This document shows positions 36,601 to 46,898 of a stretch of 64,000 nucleotides of DNA, piece by piece (position 1 is the first letter of the stretch; the number at the start of each line of letters is the position of its first letter). The notes beneath the pieces are model-generated. The model was not told the DNA's origin. It was given only the letters and a program-made list of their open reading frames with translations, and ran no database searches. The translations under genes were made by a program, and so were the position numbers. This DNA is from Ampelocalamus luodianensis (Eukaryota > Streptophyta > Magnoliopsida > Poales > Poaceae), in the NCBI GenBank assembly GCA_036346255.1, contig CM070639.1:6830001-6894000 (forward strand), read 5' to 3'.

Positions 36601-37820
36601 ACCGAGCGAAGAATCGAGCCGAGCTCACCGAGAAAACGCGACGGCGGAAGAGGCGGTTTCGGCGGACTTGGAGAAGAAGGAGCGCGCGCTCCACGATGTG
36701 GAGACTCCGAATTTCTTGAGGTTCGCTTCCACGGGATGCTAGGCACACCGTGGCGCTTCTCGGCGATGACCGGAGATCACCGGCGGCCGAACGCTTCGAA
36801 GCGGCGCGGCGATGCTCTCGGCTCTCGAGCTCGGTGGAGAAGAAAGCGATGGAGAAGAAAACGAGGTAGGAAGGCCCTCGGTGCCTTTTGTAGGAGCAGC
36901 GGAGGCGCGAGGTGAGCGGTGGGGCGGTGAAAAGACCGGTGAGGCGAGGTGGCGGCGTGCATGCGGCGGCGGCCGCGAGAGCGGCGAAGCGCGGTGCGGA
37001 GCCGGCGCAATGACATGGCGGGAAGACTGCGCAGTGGGACCGCTCTGTCGGCGAGAGAAGAAGCGGCTCGAGTCGGAGTCCAGTGCGGTGCGACGAGTGG
37101 GTTTAACTCGATCAAGATCATATCGACCGTTGGATCTTACGGACGATCGAGATCCGATAGAGCAATAGGACAGTCCGATTGTATACGCAAACGTGGACCG
37201 TGCGATCTGCATCGGATGGTCACGTGCGAAAAGACTCGGGCGACGCAGCGAGTTGGCCCGATCAAGCCGAGTGGCGCGGTCGGAACTTAAGTCGGGCTCG
37301 GGTTCGAGCAGATGAGCGATGAATCCGATTTGGAGTTTTAAAAGGCTGAGAGAGTTTGGAGAATTTTTAGAGGTAGTTCCCGAGCTCCAAAAATTCCGAA
37401 ATTTTTATGGTAGCTACTAGGGACAGAGAAAAACATTGCATAAATTTTCCAGAACTTTTTATGCACTGCATTGTTCTGCAGAAAATTCACAAGCTGCTGA
37501 CCTAGGGTTTGACCAGAAATTCAAACTAGTTTGACTTGGCCATTTGAAATAGCAAATAAAATCTAAAAAATGTGAAATAATTCTGGGAGGTAGATAGGAT
37601 GATCAAGATGATAGGAAAATTATTTGCAGAGGATGATAACAAGTTTGAAGGCTAGGAATTTGCTGACAACAATTTCCAATCACAAGAATTAAATTCTAAA
37701 AATTGGAAATTGCTAGGAAAATTTGGAAAACTACCAAATGATTTGATGAGACAGCAAAAGTTTTTATTTCTCCTCAAAATTTTACATTTGAAACATAAAC
37801 CCTAACTTAGGGCTGTTACA
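33643..37820 (-). mobile_element. 3' LTR (4178 bp) of chromovirus-like gypsy element 1
   Basis: Ends TGTGAGGACCCC (33643) and GGCTGTTACA (37820), which on the minus strand is TGTAACAGCC...GGGGTCCTCACA. It is collinear with the LTR at 52355-56312. It is followed by a purine-rich tract on the minus strand and then by the C-terminal chromodomain part of pol, so this is the 3' LTR. Its right half (about 36170-37300) is GC-rich, and the many frames there are LTR composition, not genes. The candidate flank is TGGGT, but the partner end was not found, so the element is incomplete. Very long LTRs are typical of the Tekay/Del lineage (inference). Confidence 0.8.
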
Positions 37821-37833
37821 AATCTCCCCCCTT
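37821..37833 (-). other. Polypurine tract of element 1
   Basis: The minus strand reads AAGGGGGGAGATT immediately before the LTR start TGTAACAG, the expected plus-strand priming site. Confidence 0.7.
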
Positions 37834-37839
37834 ACAGGA

Positions 37840-40096
37840 ATCTCGCCCCGAGATTCTGATCGCTGGGAGAAGAAGGACGGGTAATCTGCTCGGAGACGAT
37901 CTTCCCGCTCCCAAGTGGCTTCATCCTCGGAGTGGTTCGACCACTGAACTCTAAGGAACTTGATCACACGGTTCCTCGTCCTGCGTTCAGCTTCTTCGAG
38001 GATACGAACGATATTTTCCAATGGCGTTTCCTCCACAGGAACACGAAGACACTTCTTCAATTGTGATACATGGAAAACATCATGCACCCCCTCAAGTGTA
38101 GCTGGCAATTCTAACTTGTATGCAACAGCTCCCACTTTCTTGATGATACGATACGGCCTGACATATCGAGGAGCTAGTTTGCCCTTGACACCGAAACGAC
38201 GATGTCCCTTCAAAGGTGAGACTTTGAGATACACAAAGTCATTGGGCTGGAAACTCAGCTCACGGCGACGCCGATCTGCATAGCTCTTCTGCCTGGACTG
38301 AGCTACGCGCAAGTGCTCACGAATCAACTGCACTTGACTTTCAGCCTCATTGATGGAATCTGGGCCAAAGAACTGTCTTTCCCCAGTCTCTTACCAGTTC
38401 AATGGGGTTCTACATCGCCTCCCATACAAGGCCTCAAACGGTGTCATACCGAGACTAGCCTGAAAGCTGTTGTTATAAGTGAATTCTGCAAGCGGCAAAC
38501 ACTTCTCCCAGTTCTTCCCATAGGAAAGAACACAGGCACGGAGCATATCCTCTAGCACCTGGTTGACGCTCCGTCGACCATCGATCGAGGTGATAGGTGA
38601 AATGAAAGAAAGACGGGTTCCCATGGCCTCCTGCAGACTATGCCAAAGTCGGGAAGTGAAAAGAGAACCACGATCTGACACAATCGTTCGTGGCACACCA
38701 TGCAAGCTCACAATACGGGATATGTAGAGGTCCACCAATTTACTGACACTGAGGGCGGTACGCACTGGCAGAAAGTGTGCTACTTTTGTTAATCGATCAA
38801 TAACCACCGGATAGCATCCTTCCCGAAGAAGTGCGGGGCAAACCGATGATGAAGTCCGTGCCTCACCGAATCCACTTCCATTACGGTATAGGCAAGGGTG
38901 GAGAAGACTCTTTGACGCCGATACTCGGCCTTGACACGACAACATACGTCGCATCGGCAACAAACACGGCAATCTCGCTTCATGCGAGTCCACGAGAATC
39001 TCGGCGTAGATCTTGGTACATTTTGGTGGCCGGGATGGATGGACAAAGGCGAATCATGGGCCTCATGGAGAATCAAATCCGTACTGCGGGACCTTTGGGA
39101 CCACGAGGCGCTGCCCAAACCATACAACACCGTGCTCATCTGCATGTGAAACACTTGGTGATCCATTCACGATGTTACGCTTGATTTTACCCACACCATC
39201 ATCGATTCTTTGTGTTGCCTTGATTTGATCCACCAAGGTCGGTTGCACAACCGAGGCGACAAGGAACCATGCTCAACCAAATCAAGTTGAGACGCTGAAA
39301 TTCCGCAAGAAGTGCGGTGCTTGCTCTTGGATCATCGAGTATTGCAATACACCTTTCGCTAAGTGCATCAAGAACCACATTAGCTTTGCGGGATGATACT
39401 GAATACCCATGTCATAATCTTTGATCAATTCTAACCATCTCCTCTGCTGAGGTTCGGATCTGGTGGGTGAACAAATATTTCAAGCTCTTGTGATCGGAAT
39501 ACACCTCACAATTCTACCGATCAAATAATGCCGCCAAATCTTGAGTGCATGAACCACGCAGACAAGCTCTAAATCATGGGTGGGATAATTGAGCTCATGA
39601 GGTCTCAATCGCTGGATGCATAGGCAATGCTTTGCCTTCTTGCATAAGAACACACCGAGTCCTGCCGAGAGGCATCGCAATAAATATCGAAGCTCTTGTG
39701 GATATCGGGAAGAGTAAGGATGGGTGAAGTCAATCGTTGTTTGAGCTCACAAAGCTCTCATCACAAGCGAGAGGACCACACAAACCTCTTGTCCTTCTTG
39801 AGCAATTCAGTCATCGGCTTCGCGATCTTGGAGAAATTCTCGATAAAGCGGCGGTAGTAGCCCGCTAAACCGAGAAAACTCCGCACGTCGATGTTGACTT
39901 GGTGACTCAAGATAGAACATCGCGACCTTGCTGGGATCCACAGCTACACCTCCAGCTGAAAGAACATGGCCCAAGAATGTCACTTCCTTCAACCAGAACT
40001 CGCATTTGCTGAACTTTGCATATAGCTGGTGTTCTCGCAATTTGCCCAAAACAATCCTCAGATGCTCAGCATGCTCTGCTTCAGTCTTGGAATAAA
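37840..40096 (-). pseudogene. Gypsy element 1 pol: RT end, RNase H, integrase, chromodomain
   Basis: Read from high to low coordinates on the minus strand. RT C-terminal part near 40090-39840 (KLREHQLYAKFSKCEFW, FLGHVLSAGGVAVDPSKV); RNase H with HDLELVCVVHALKIWRHYL (about 39570); integrase zinc region and core (about 39160-38400; VIDRLTKVAHFLPV, GVPRTIVSDRGSLFTSRLW, YNNSFQASLGMTPFEALYG); then the LKGHRRFGVKGKLAPRYV and chromodomain-like VIKFLRVQWSNHSEDEATWE end. Frameshifts and short deletions are frequent from 38560 to 39900. Compared with element 2, several CTG/CAG sites are shortened to CG. RT N-terminus, protease and gag are lost at 40096. Confidence 0.85.
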
Positions 40097-40563
40097 TTTT
40101 AATTATAGAATAGTTGTTTTGGAACTTAGTACTAGTATTTAAAGAAAATGCTGCTTTATGAAAATCAACCAATAAGCCATCCTTTGTTACGTCCATGTAT
40201 GCATATCATTCTGTTATTTGACGGGTGTAACTTGCGAGCACGGTAGTTGTGCTCATACTTGCTTTATGCAAATAAAATTTCAAAGGAGAATGACTTTGCT
40301 ACCAGTGTGGATCTTGACAACTAGGTCGCTTCCCCAGTCGATTGTCTGTGGCAGATTGCTGGACTCTACTACTTCTTCTTCGTCTTTCGATGTGTTCTTT
40401 ATTGTTGGCTTGTAAGCCTCTTTTGTAATAAACTCTGTTAATTATTAATAAAGTTGTGATATGAATTTGTTACCATATTTGTTTACTGTGTGAACAAGTT
40501 ACTGATCATAGGACTAGTTCAGAAATGCATAGAGGATTTGGGAGAGTTACTCCCAGGTCCTGA
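40097..40563 (+). repeat. LTR-like fragment between two gypsy pol regions
   Basis: Bounded at left by the break in element 1 RT (about 40096) and at right by the break in element 3 integrase (about 40564, after the YNNSYQ codons). It ends GGTCCTGACA. It contains polyadenylation-like AATAAA sites and no frame. It is probably the 3' part of another LTR, in plus orientation. Confidence 0.4.
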
Positions 40564-43500
40564 CACCTGGTAACTATTGTTGTACGAGAATTAGGTATAC
40601 GGCAAACTCTTATCCCAACTAGTAGCATGAGTTAGAGCACAAGCTCTTAACATATCTTCCAATACTTGATTTACTCTTTCAGTCTGCCCATCTATCTGAG
40701 GGTGATAAGCGGTACTGAAATTCAGATAAGCCCCCAAGGCTTCATGCAGACTTTGCCAAAAATGAGAGGTGAACTAAGATCAGATCCTCGATCTGACACA
40801 ATCTTTTTGGGCACACCATGTAAACTGACAATTCTTGACATATATAACTCTGCAAGATGATATCTTGAGTAAGTGATTTTAACCGGCAGGAAATGAGCAA
40901 CCTTCGTCAAACGATCAACTATTACCCAGATCGAATCATACCCTGACTGAGTTCTAGGCAAACCGATAATAAAATCCATTTCGATCTCTTCCCACTTCCA
41001 CTCTAGAATCTTCAAAGGTTGTATCAGGTCTGCTGGTCTCTGATGTTCTGCCTTTACTTCCTGACATACGTCACATAAGGCAACAAACTCTGCGACTTCT
41101 CATTTTAAATTTAGCCACCAAAATTTATTCTTAATGTCCTGATATATCTTAGTGCTTCGAGGGTGAATAGAATACTTTGAGTCATGAGCCTCTTTTAAGA
41201 TTAGCTGTCTCAAACTATCAACGTCCAGCACATAGATACATCCGTTGATCCAAAGTGTATATTGATCATCCCTGGTAAAAGTCCTTGAATTTTTCTCCTT
41301 CCATTTTGAGCTTAATGTCCTTAATCTCAGGATCATTTGGTTGGGCATCACTAATATGTTTCTCTAAAGTAGATTGTACTTCCAAACTGATCACGAATAC
41401 TTCGGGTACAACTTCTAACTTTAACTTCTGAAATTCCTCATGAAGTTCTGGGCAATCTTCTTTTACCTCCAAAGTGTTGCAGTAGCTCTTACGGCTTAAA
41501 GTATCTGCAACAACATTGGCTTTACCGGGATGGTTGTGGATTCCAATATTATAATCATTTATTAACTCCAACCATCTTCTCTGCCTCATGTTCAGATCAG
41601 ACTGAGTGAAAATGTACTTCAATCTCTTTGATCTGTGTATATCTCACAACGATTACCAATAAGTTAATAACGCTAAATTTTTAAAGCATACACAACGACA
41701 GCTAATTCCAGATCAAAGGTAGGGTAGTTCTCATGAGGTCTCAATTGCCTTGATACATAAGTAACAACTATTCCTTCTTGCATTAGGATGCAGCCTAATC
41801 CCTAACGTGAGGCATCACAATAGATATTGAAATCCTTTCGAATATCTGGCAGAATTAGCATTGGGGCTAATTTTAGACATTTCTTCAACTCTTGAAAATT
41901 TTCCGTATAAGCTGGAGTCCAAGTGAATTTTTTCTCTTTTTTCAACAATTGCGTAAGAAGTCTAGCAATCGTCGAAAATCCTTCGATGAAGCGGTGATAA
42001 TACCCCACCATTACCAAGAAACTGCAAATTTGAGTAACTGTCATGGTTATTAAGGCGTCCATAAGGCGTCGCCTAGGCGGTAAGGCGCCGCCGAGGTCCA
42101 AGGCGTCGCGCCGCCTTGTCACGCATGCGTATGGCGTCCGCCTCAGGTGCAAAGCGTCTCTAAGGCGTCGCTCAGGCGGAAAAAGGCGTAAGGAAGGCCT
42201 GAGGCGACGCCTTGGGCTGTTGGACCCGACCTGAACCCGCGAGAGAGAAGGGGAAAGAGGAGAGGGCGAAGACCGAAGACTCACCCTGAACCCTCGGCGG
42301 CGGCGGCGGCGGCACCTCCATCTCGGCGTCGCCCTCTCCAGTCCATCCCCATCGCCCTCTCCTCCGTCGCCCGGACCCGGAACCGCAGCAGAGAAGGAGG
42401 GGGAGTGAGGAGGCGGGAGGGAGGGGGAGGCCGGGTTGCCGTCGGGAGGGGTTAGAGGGAGGGAGCCCGAGCAAGGAGGTCGCCGCCGGGAGGGAGAGGG
42501 TCGCCGCCGGGAGGGAGAGAGGGGGGGTTCGAGCTGGGTGGGGGAGGCCGGGAGGGGCTGTGCGCCTATTCGCACAGGCAGGGATAAGCGACGGCAGGCA
42601 GCGGGCAAGCGGGGCAGCGAGCAGCGGGGCAGCGGGCAAGCCGGGCAGCTGGATCCTCTGCGGCCAAAGAAGTCTGCTGCTGTTAGGATCTTCTGCGGCA
42701 GCTCTGCACTGTCGCGCCTTAGAATACGTAAGGCGTCGCCTCGCCTTACGCCTTACCGCTTCAAAGGTGTGAGGGGGGTGGGTCGCCTTGCTTCGCCTTA
42801 CCGTCTTAATAACCATGGTAACTGTGTTGGGCTGCTCCCAATGTAACACAGCTTTAACTTTACCGATGTCAACTGCTACTCCCTCAACTGTCATCACCTG
42901 ACTAAGAAAATCAATTTCTTTTTTCCAAAAATCACACTTGTTGAACTTAGCATACAACTGATGCTCTCTAAGTTTCTCCAGTATTAATCTCAAATGCACA
43001 TCATGTTTCTCTTCTGTCTTGGAATAAACCAAAATATCATCGATGAATACTACCACAAACTTATCCAAATATTTCATGAATACTTTATTCATCATGTCCA
43101 TGAAGTATGCAGGTGCGTTGGTCAGACCAAAAGACATAACTATGAACTCATAATGTCCATACCATGTAAAAAAGCGGTCTTCGGTATATCCTTCGGACAA
43201 ATCTTCAACTGGTGGTAACCTAATCGCAGATTGATCTTTGAGAACACTCTGGTTCCCTTCATCTGATCAAACAAATCATCAAATCGGGGAAGTGCATACT
43301 TGTTCTTGATGACAACTTCATTGAGAGAACGGTAATCGATACATATCCTCATACTTCCATCTTTCTTTCTGACAAAAAACCGACGCTCCCCAAGGCGATG
43401 AACTAGGTCTTACGAAACCTTTCTCAAGAAGTTCTTCAATTTGTTTCTTTATTTTCACTAACTCATCGACTAGCATTCAATAGGGTCTTTTAGAAATTGG

Positions 43501-43690
43501 TGTTGTTCCCGGTACTAAATCAATGACAAACTCGATGTCACGATCTGATGGTATTTCTGGCAAATCTTCGGGGAAAACATCTGTATATTCTCTAATAATA
43601 GGAACATCCTCCAAAGGTATTAAAAATCGTCTATGATAAATTTTTCCCAATTTTATCTGACTCTGTGGTTTTACCAAAACTTGGATGCAC
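40564..43690 (-). pseudogene. Gypsy element 3 pol (chromovirus-like), interrupted by a hAT element
   Basis: From high to low on the minus strand: protease/RT linker (EYTDVFPEDLPEIPSDRDIE, about 43590); RT N-terminal part (MRICIDYRSLNEVVIKNKYA, about 43350); catalytic VVFIDDILVYSKT (about 43030); a break at 42817-42042 (hAT insertion); then VGYYHRFIEGFSTIA (about 42000), RNase H, integrase zinc region (HPRSTKIYQDIKNKFWW) and core (VIVDRLTKVAHFLPVKI, SDRGSDLSSP). Stops and frameshifts are scattered. It is a different copy from elements 1 and 2. No LTR of its own was seen; the left end is lost at 40564 and the right end at about 43690. Confidence 0.85.
42042..42817. mobile_element. Nonautonomous hAT element (776 bp) inserted in gypsy RT
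   Basis: Termini CATGGTTATTAAGGCG and CGTCTTAATAACCATG are near-perfect inverted repeats, flanked by the exact 8-bp duplication GTAACTGT (42034-42041 and 42818-42825). Removing the element restores the RT reading (HWEQPNTVT joined to the QICSFLVMVGYYHRF side). Subterminal regions contain arrays of AAGGCG and GCGCC-like motifs in both orientations. The GC-rich interior (about 42240-42700) is open on both strands but is Pro/Arg-rich noise. No transposase. Confidence 0.92.
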
Positions 43691-44980
43691 ATAGTAAGGA
43701 ATATATATATATATGTAGGCATTAAAGTCATGGTAAAATCACATAGTAAAGAATATAGGTAGGCATCCAAGTCACAGTAAAATCAGGGAGTTAGACATTT
43801 CTGTGTGTGTCCAATTCACGGTAAAATCACAAAGTAAGGAATATAGGTAGGCATCCAAGTCATGGTAAAACCGTCTGTGATGACCGTAAAATCACATACG
43901 GTTTTTAATATGAACCGCTAGTATTAAATACAATCACAAACGGTTTTGATTTAGCGATCGTCTGTGTTACTAGCTACGCTAAAAATCATCTGTGAAGAGT
44001 TAATATCATAAACTATTCATGTTGAAAACCATCTGTGATACTTCACAGACGGTTTCAATCCGTCTGTGGTTCGTAGCGCAGGAGGACGAAAATTTTTCGA
44101 CGTGTGGGCGGAAGGCGAAATGTTTTGTCGTTATCCTTATATATTATAGCCACCTCCATCTTGTCTTCCATCAGTCTCTCCCTCTCTCCTCCCACGCCGA
44201 GCTCCAACGATCGCCCTCGATTCCCTGGCGCGGTTCGGCGGGGAGACGCAACAGACAACGATGAGGAGGGACGCGCAGGAGCTCCATGTCTGCCGTAGGA
44301 GGTCGACACACGTCCGCAGCCTGTTGTTTCATGGTGCCTCCGGTGAGCGGGACGCTGCGGCTCGACCAGTACCGTCAGATCTAACTGCCCCCCATCTTGG
44401 CCTCAGGTGACTACGAAGTTTTGCCTCCAAATCCCTATCCAAGTTTTCTTCTCACTTTGATTTCGTTATCTCCGTTCTGTTAGATTTCGTTCTTAGTAAG
44501 GACCTTCATCTGTGGTTGACAAGGGAAGCCGATTCGATTTGAGATGGACGCTTCTACTCGACCTCATCCTCGTCAGAACGTGAGCCATTGATTGAGAAAG
44601 AGAAAGAGAGATAGTATCTTTTAATTACCTTCTTGCAAACTATCGAAAGAGCATATGGAAACTATTATCCAGCAATTAATTTGTTTTGCTCAAAAAAAAC
44701 TATTACACACGGTTTTTAATAATAAAAAAAAACCGTCTATAATAGTCTATTTTCACAGTGGTTCTAAACAAGAATTATTGTTCAGAACCGTCTGTGAAAA
44801 TTTTTTTCATATTCACATACCTTTTCATATTCACATACCCATAAAGTCAGACAGTTCCAATTTCATATTCACATACCTTTTCATATATCCACATACCCAT
44901 AAAGTCAGACAGTTCCAAAAACCATCTGTGATGACAATTTTGAACCGTCTGTAATGACCTTTTATGTATTTGTTGAGGAG
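43690..44980. mobile_element. CACTA-like nonautonomous element segment
   Basis: Both sides carry many copies of an ACCGTCTGTGATGAC-type subterminal motif in both orientations (43868-44060 and 44700-44960), typical of grass CACTA elements. The left part also has an approximately 44-bp tandem repeat (TAGTAAGGAATATAGGTAGG, 43688-43870). The right part has a 56-bp duplication (44808-44863 and 44864-44919). The interior (44105-44640) is gene-like in composition. Terminal CACTA was not clearly seen; TTTGTTGAGGAGTAG near 44965-44980 may be a decayed end. Confidence 0.5.
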
Positions 44981-45629
44981 TAGAAGCAGTAGGTAAGTTT
45001 GGTATCTCACGCCACATACACCAACTAAGATCATTAGAGGGTTTTTTGCGCACAAATGAGCGAGCACCGACTCGTTCCAAGATCGACGAGTTATTTACTA
45101 TCAGATTCCAGAATAATCTGTTGCACTATCGACATGAAGTGCTAACTGGAGGTCATCCCTACGTGCTAATGCTTCCATACGCAAAGCATTCAGTGCATGG
45201 GGATACCAGATAGCCTTAGCAGCGGGAAAAACGCCATGGCCATCATGCTGAAAGAAACCGACAACTCTGCTAGTGTAGATTGAACGAGGTACTAACTACG
45301 AATCCTACGCAGAAGAAATTGAGATGCAGATTACAGAGCACATGTGATTGGTACGGAGAGATAAGAGCAGACCAACAGAAAAAAAACACACGTTTTAGTA
45401 GTTACAGAAAGAAGAAACACTGCACTTCGTAGATATAATAAAAGGCCTAACACATGCTACCGAAACCGAATATTATATTACTCGGACCCTTGCACCAGCA
45501 ATTCGCCCGACAAACACATATACTAACCGTCATCCATCGCGAGGTCCAAAAGTTAGCCACCACAACTCCCACAGATTACTCGTAGCAGCAGATTCATACC
45601 GCCGCTACAGAACGATGGTAAGGTGCTGT
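44981..45629. other. 3' flank of the Hsc70 gene
   Basis: No gene recognised. The part nearest 45629 should be the Hsc70 3' untranslated region; the rest is unassigned. Confidence 0.5.
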
Positions 45630-46863
45630 TTAGTCCACCTCCTCGATCTTGGGTCCGGCGCCGCTGCCCCCGGCCGGTGCGTCCTCGTCCATGCCCGCAG
45701 CGCCGTCCATGTCGGCGCCGGCGCCCTGGTACATCTTGGCGATGATGGGGTTGCACAGGCTCTCCAGCTCCTTCATCTTGTCCTCGAACTCGTCCGCCTC
45801 CGCCAGTTGGTTGCCGTCCAGCCACTGGATGGCGCCCTCCACGGCGTCCTCGATCTTCTTCTTGTCCGCCGCCGGCAGCTTCGACGCGATCTTCTCGTCC
45901 TTGATCGTGTTACGCATGTTGTACGCGTAGTTCTCCAGCGTGTTCTTCGCCTCCACCTTCTTCTTGTGCTCCTCGTCCTCCGACTTGTACTTCTCCGCTT
46001 CCTGCACCATCTTCTCGATCTCCTCCTTGCTCAGCCGCCCCTTGTCGTTGGTGATTGTGATCTTGTTCTTCTGCCCCGTCGTCTTGTCCTCCGCCGACAC
46101 GTTCAGGATGCCATTAGCGTCGATGTCGAAGCAGACCGTGATCTGGGGGACGCCCCTGGGGGCCGGAGGGATGCCAGAGAGCTCGAACTTGCCCAGGAGG
46201 TTGTTGTCCCGGGTCCTGGTCCTCTCGCCCTCGTACACCTGGATCAGCACACCGGGCTGATTGTCCGAGTAGGTGGAGAAGACCTGCTCCTTCTTGGTGG
46301 GGATGGTGGTGTTCCTCTGGATCAAGATAGTCATCACTCCTCCGGCTGTCTCCAGACCAAGAGAAAGAGGGGTGACGTCCAGCAGGAGCAGGTCCTGGAC
46401 CTTCTCATTGCCCTCTCCGCTCAAGATGGCGGCCTGGACGGCGGCACCGTAGGCGACGGCCTCATCAGGGTTGATGTTCTTGCAGAGCTCCTTGCCGTTG
46501 AAGAAGTCCTGGAGGAGCTGCTGTACTCTGGGAATCCTAGTAGAACCGCCAACCAGGACAACATCATGCACGCTGCTCTTGTCCATCTTGGCATCCCTGA
46601 GGCACTTCTCCACAGGTTCCATGCACTTCCTGAACAGATCCATGTTGAGCTCCTCGAACCTGGCCCGGGTGATGGTCGAGTAGAAGTCAATGCCCTCATA
46701 CAGCGAGTCAATCTCAATGGTGGTCTGGGCAGTGGAGGAGAGAGTCCTCTTCGCCCTCTCGCAGGCTGTCCTCAGCCTCCGGAGAGCCCTCGGGTTGCCA
46801 CTGATGTCCTTCTTGTTCTTCCTCTTGAACTCCTGGACGAAGTGGTTAACCATCCTGTTGTCA

Positions 46864-46898
<35 letters not shown>

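Noticed and set aside
36155..37290. Multiple 100-150 codon frames
   Set aside because: Lie inside the GC-rich half of the gypsy LTR; overlap on both strands and are not shared as frames with the LTR at 52355.
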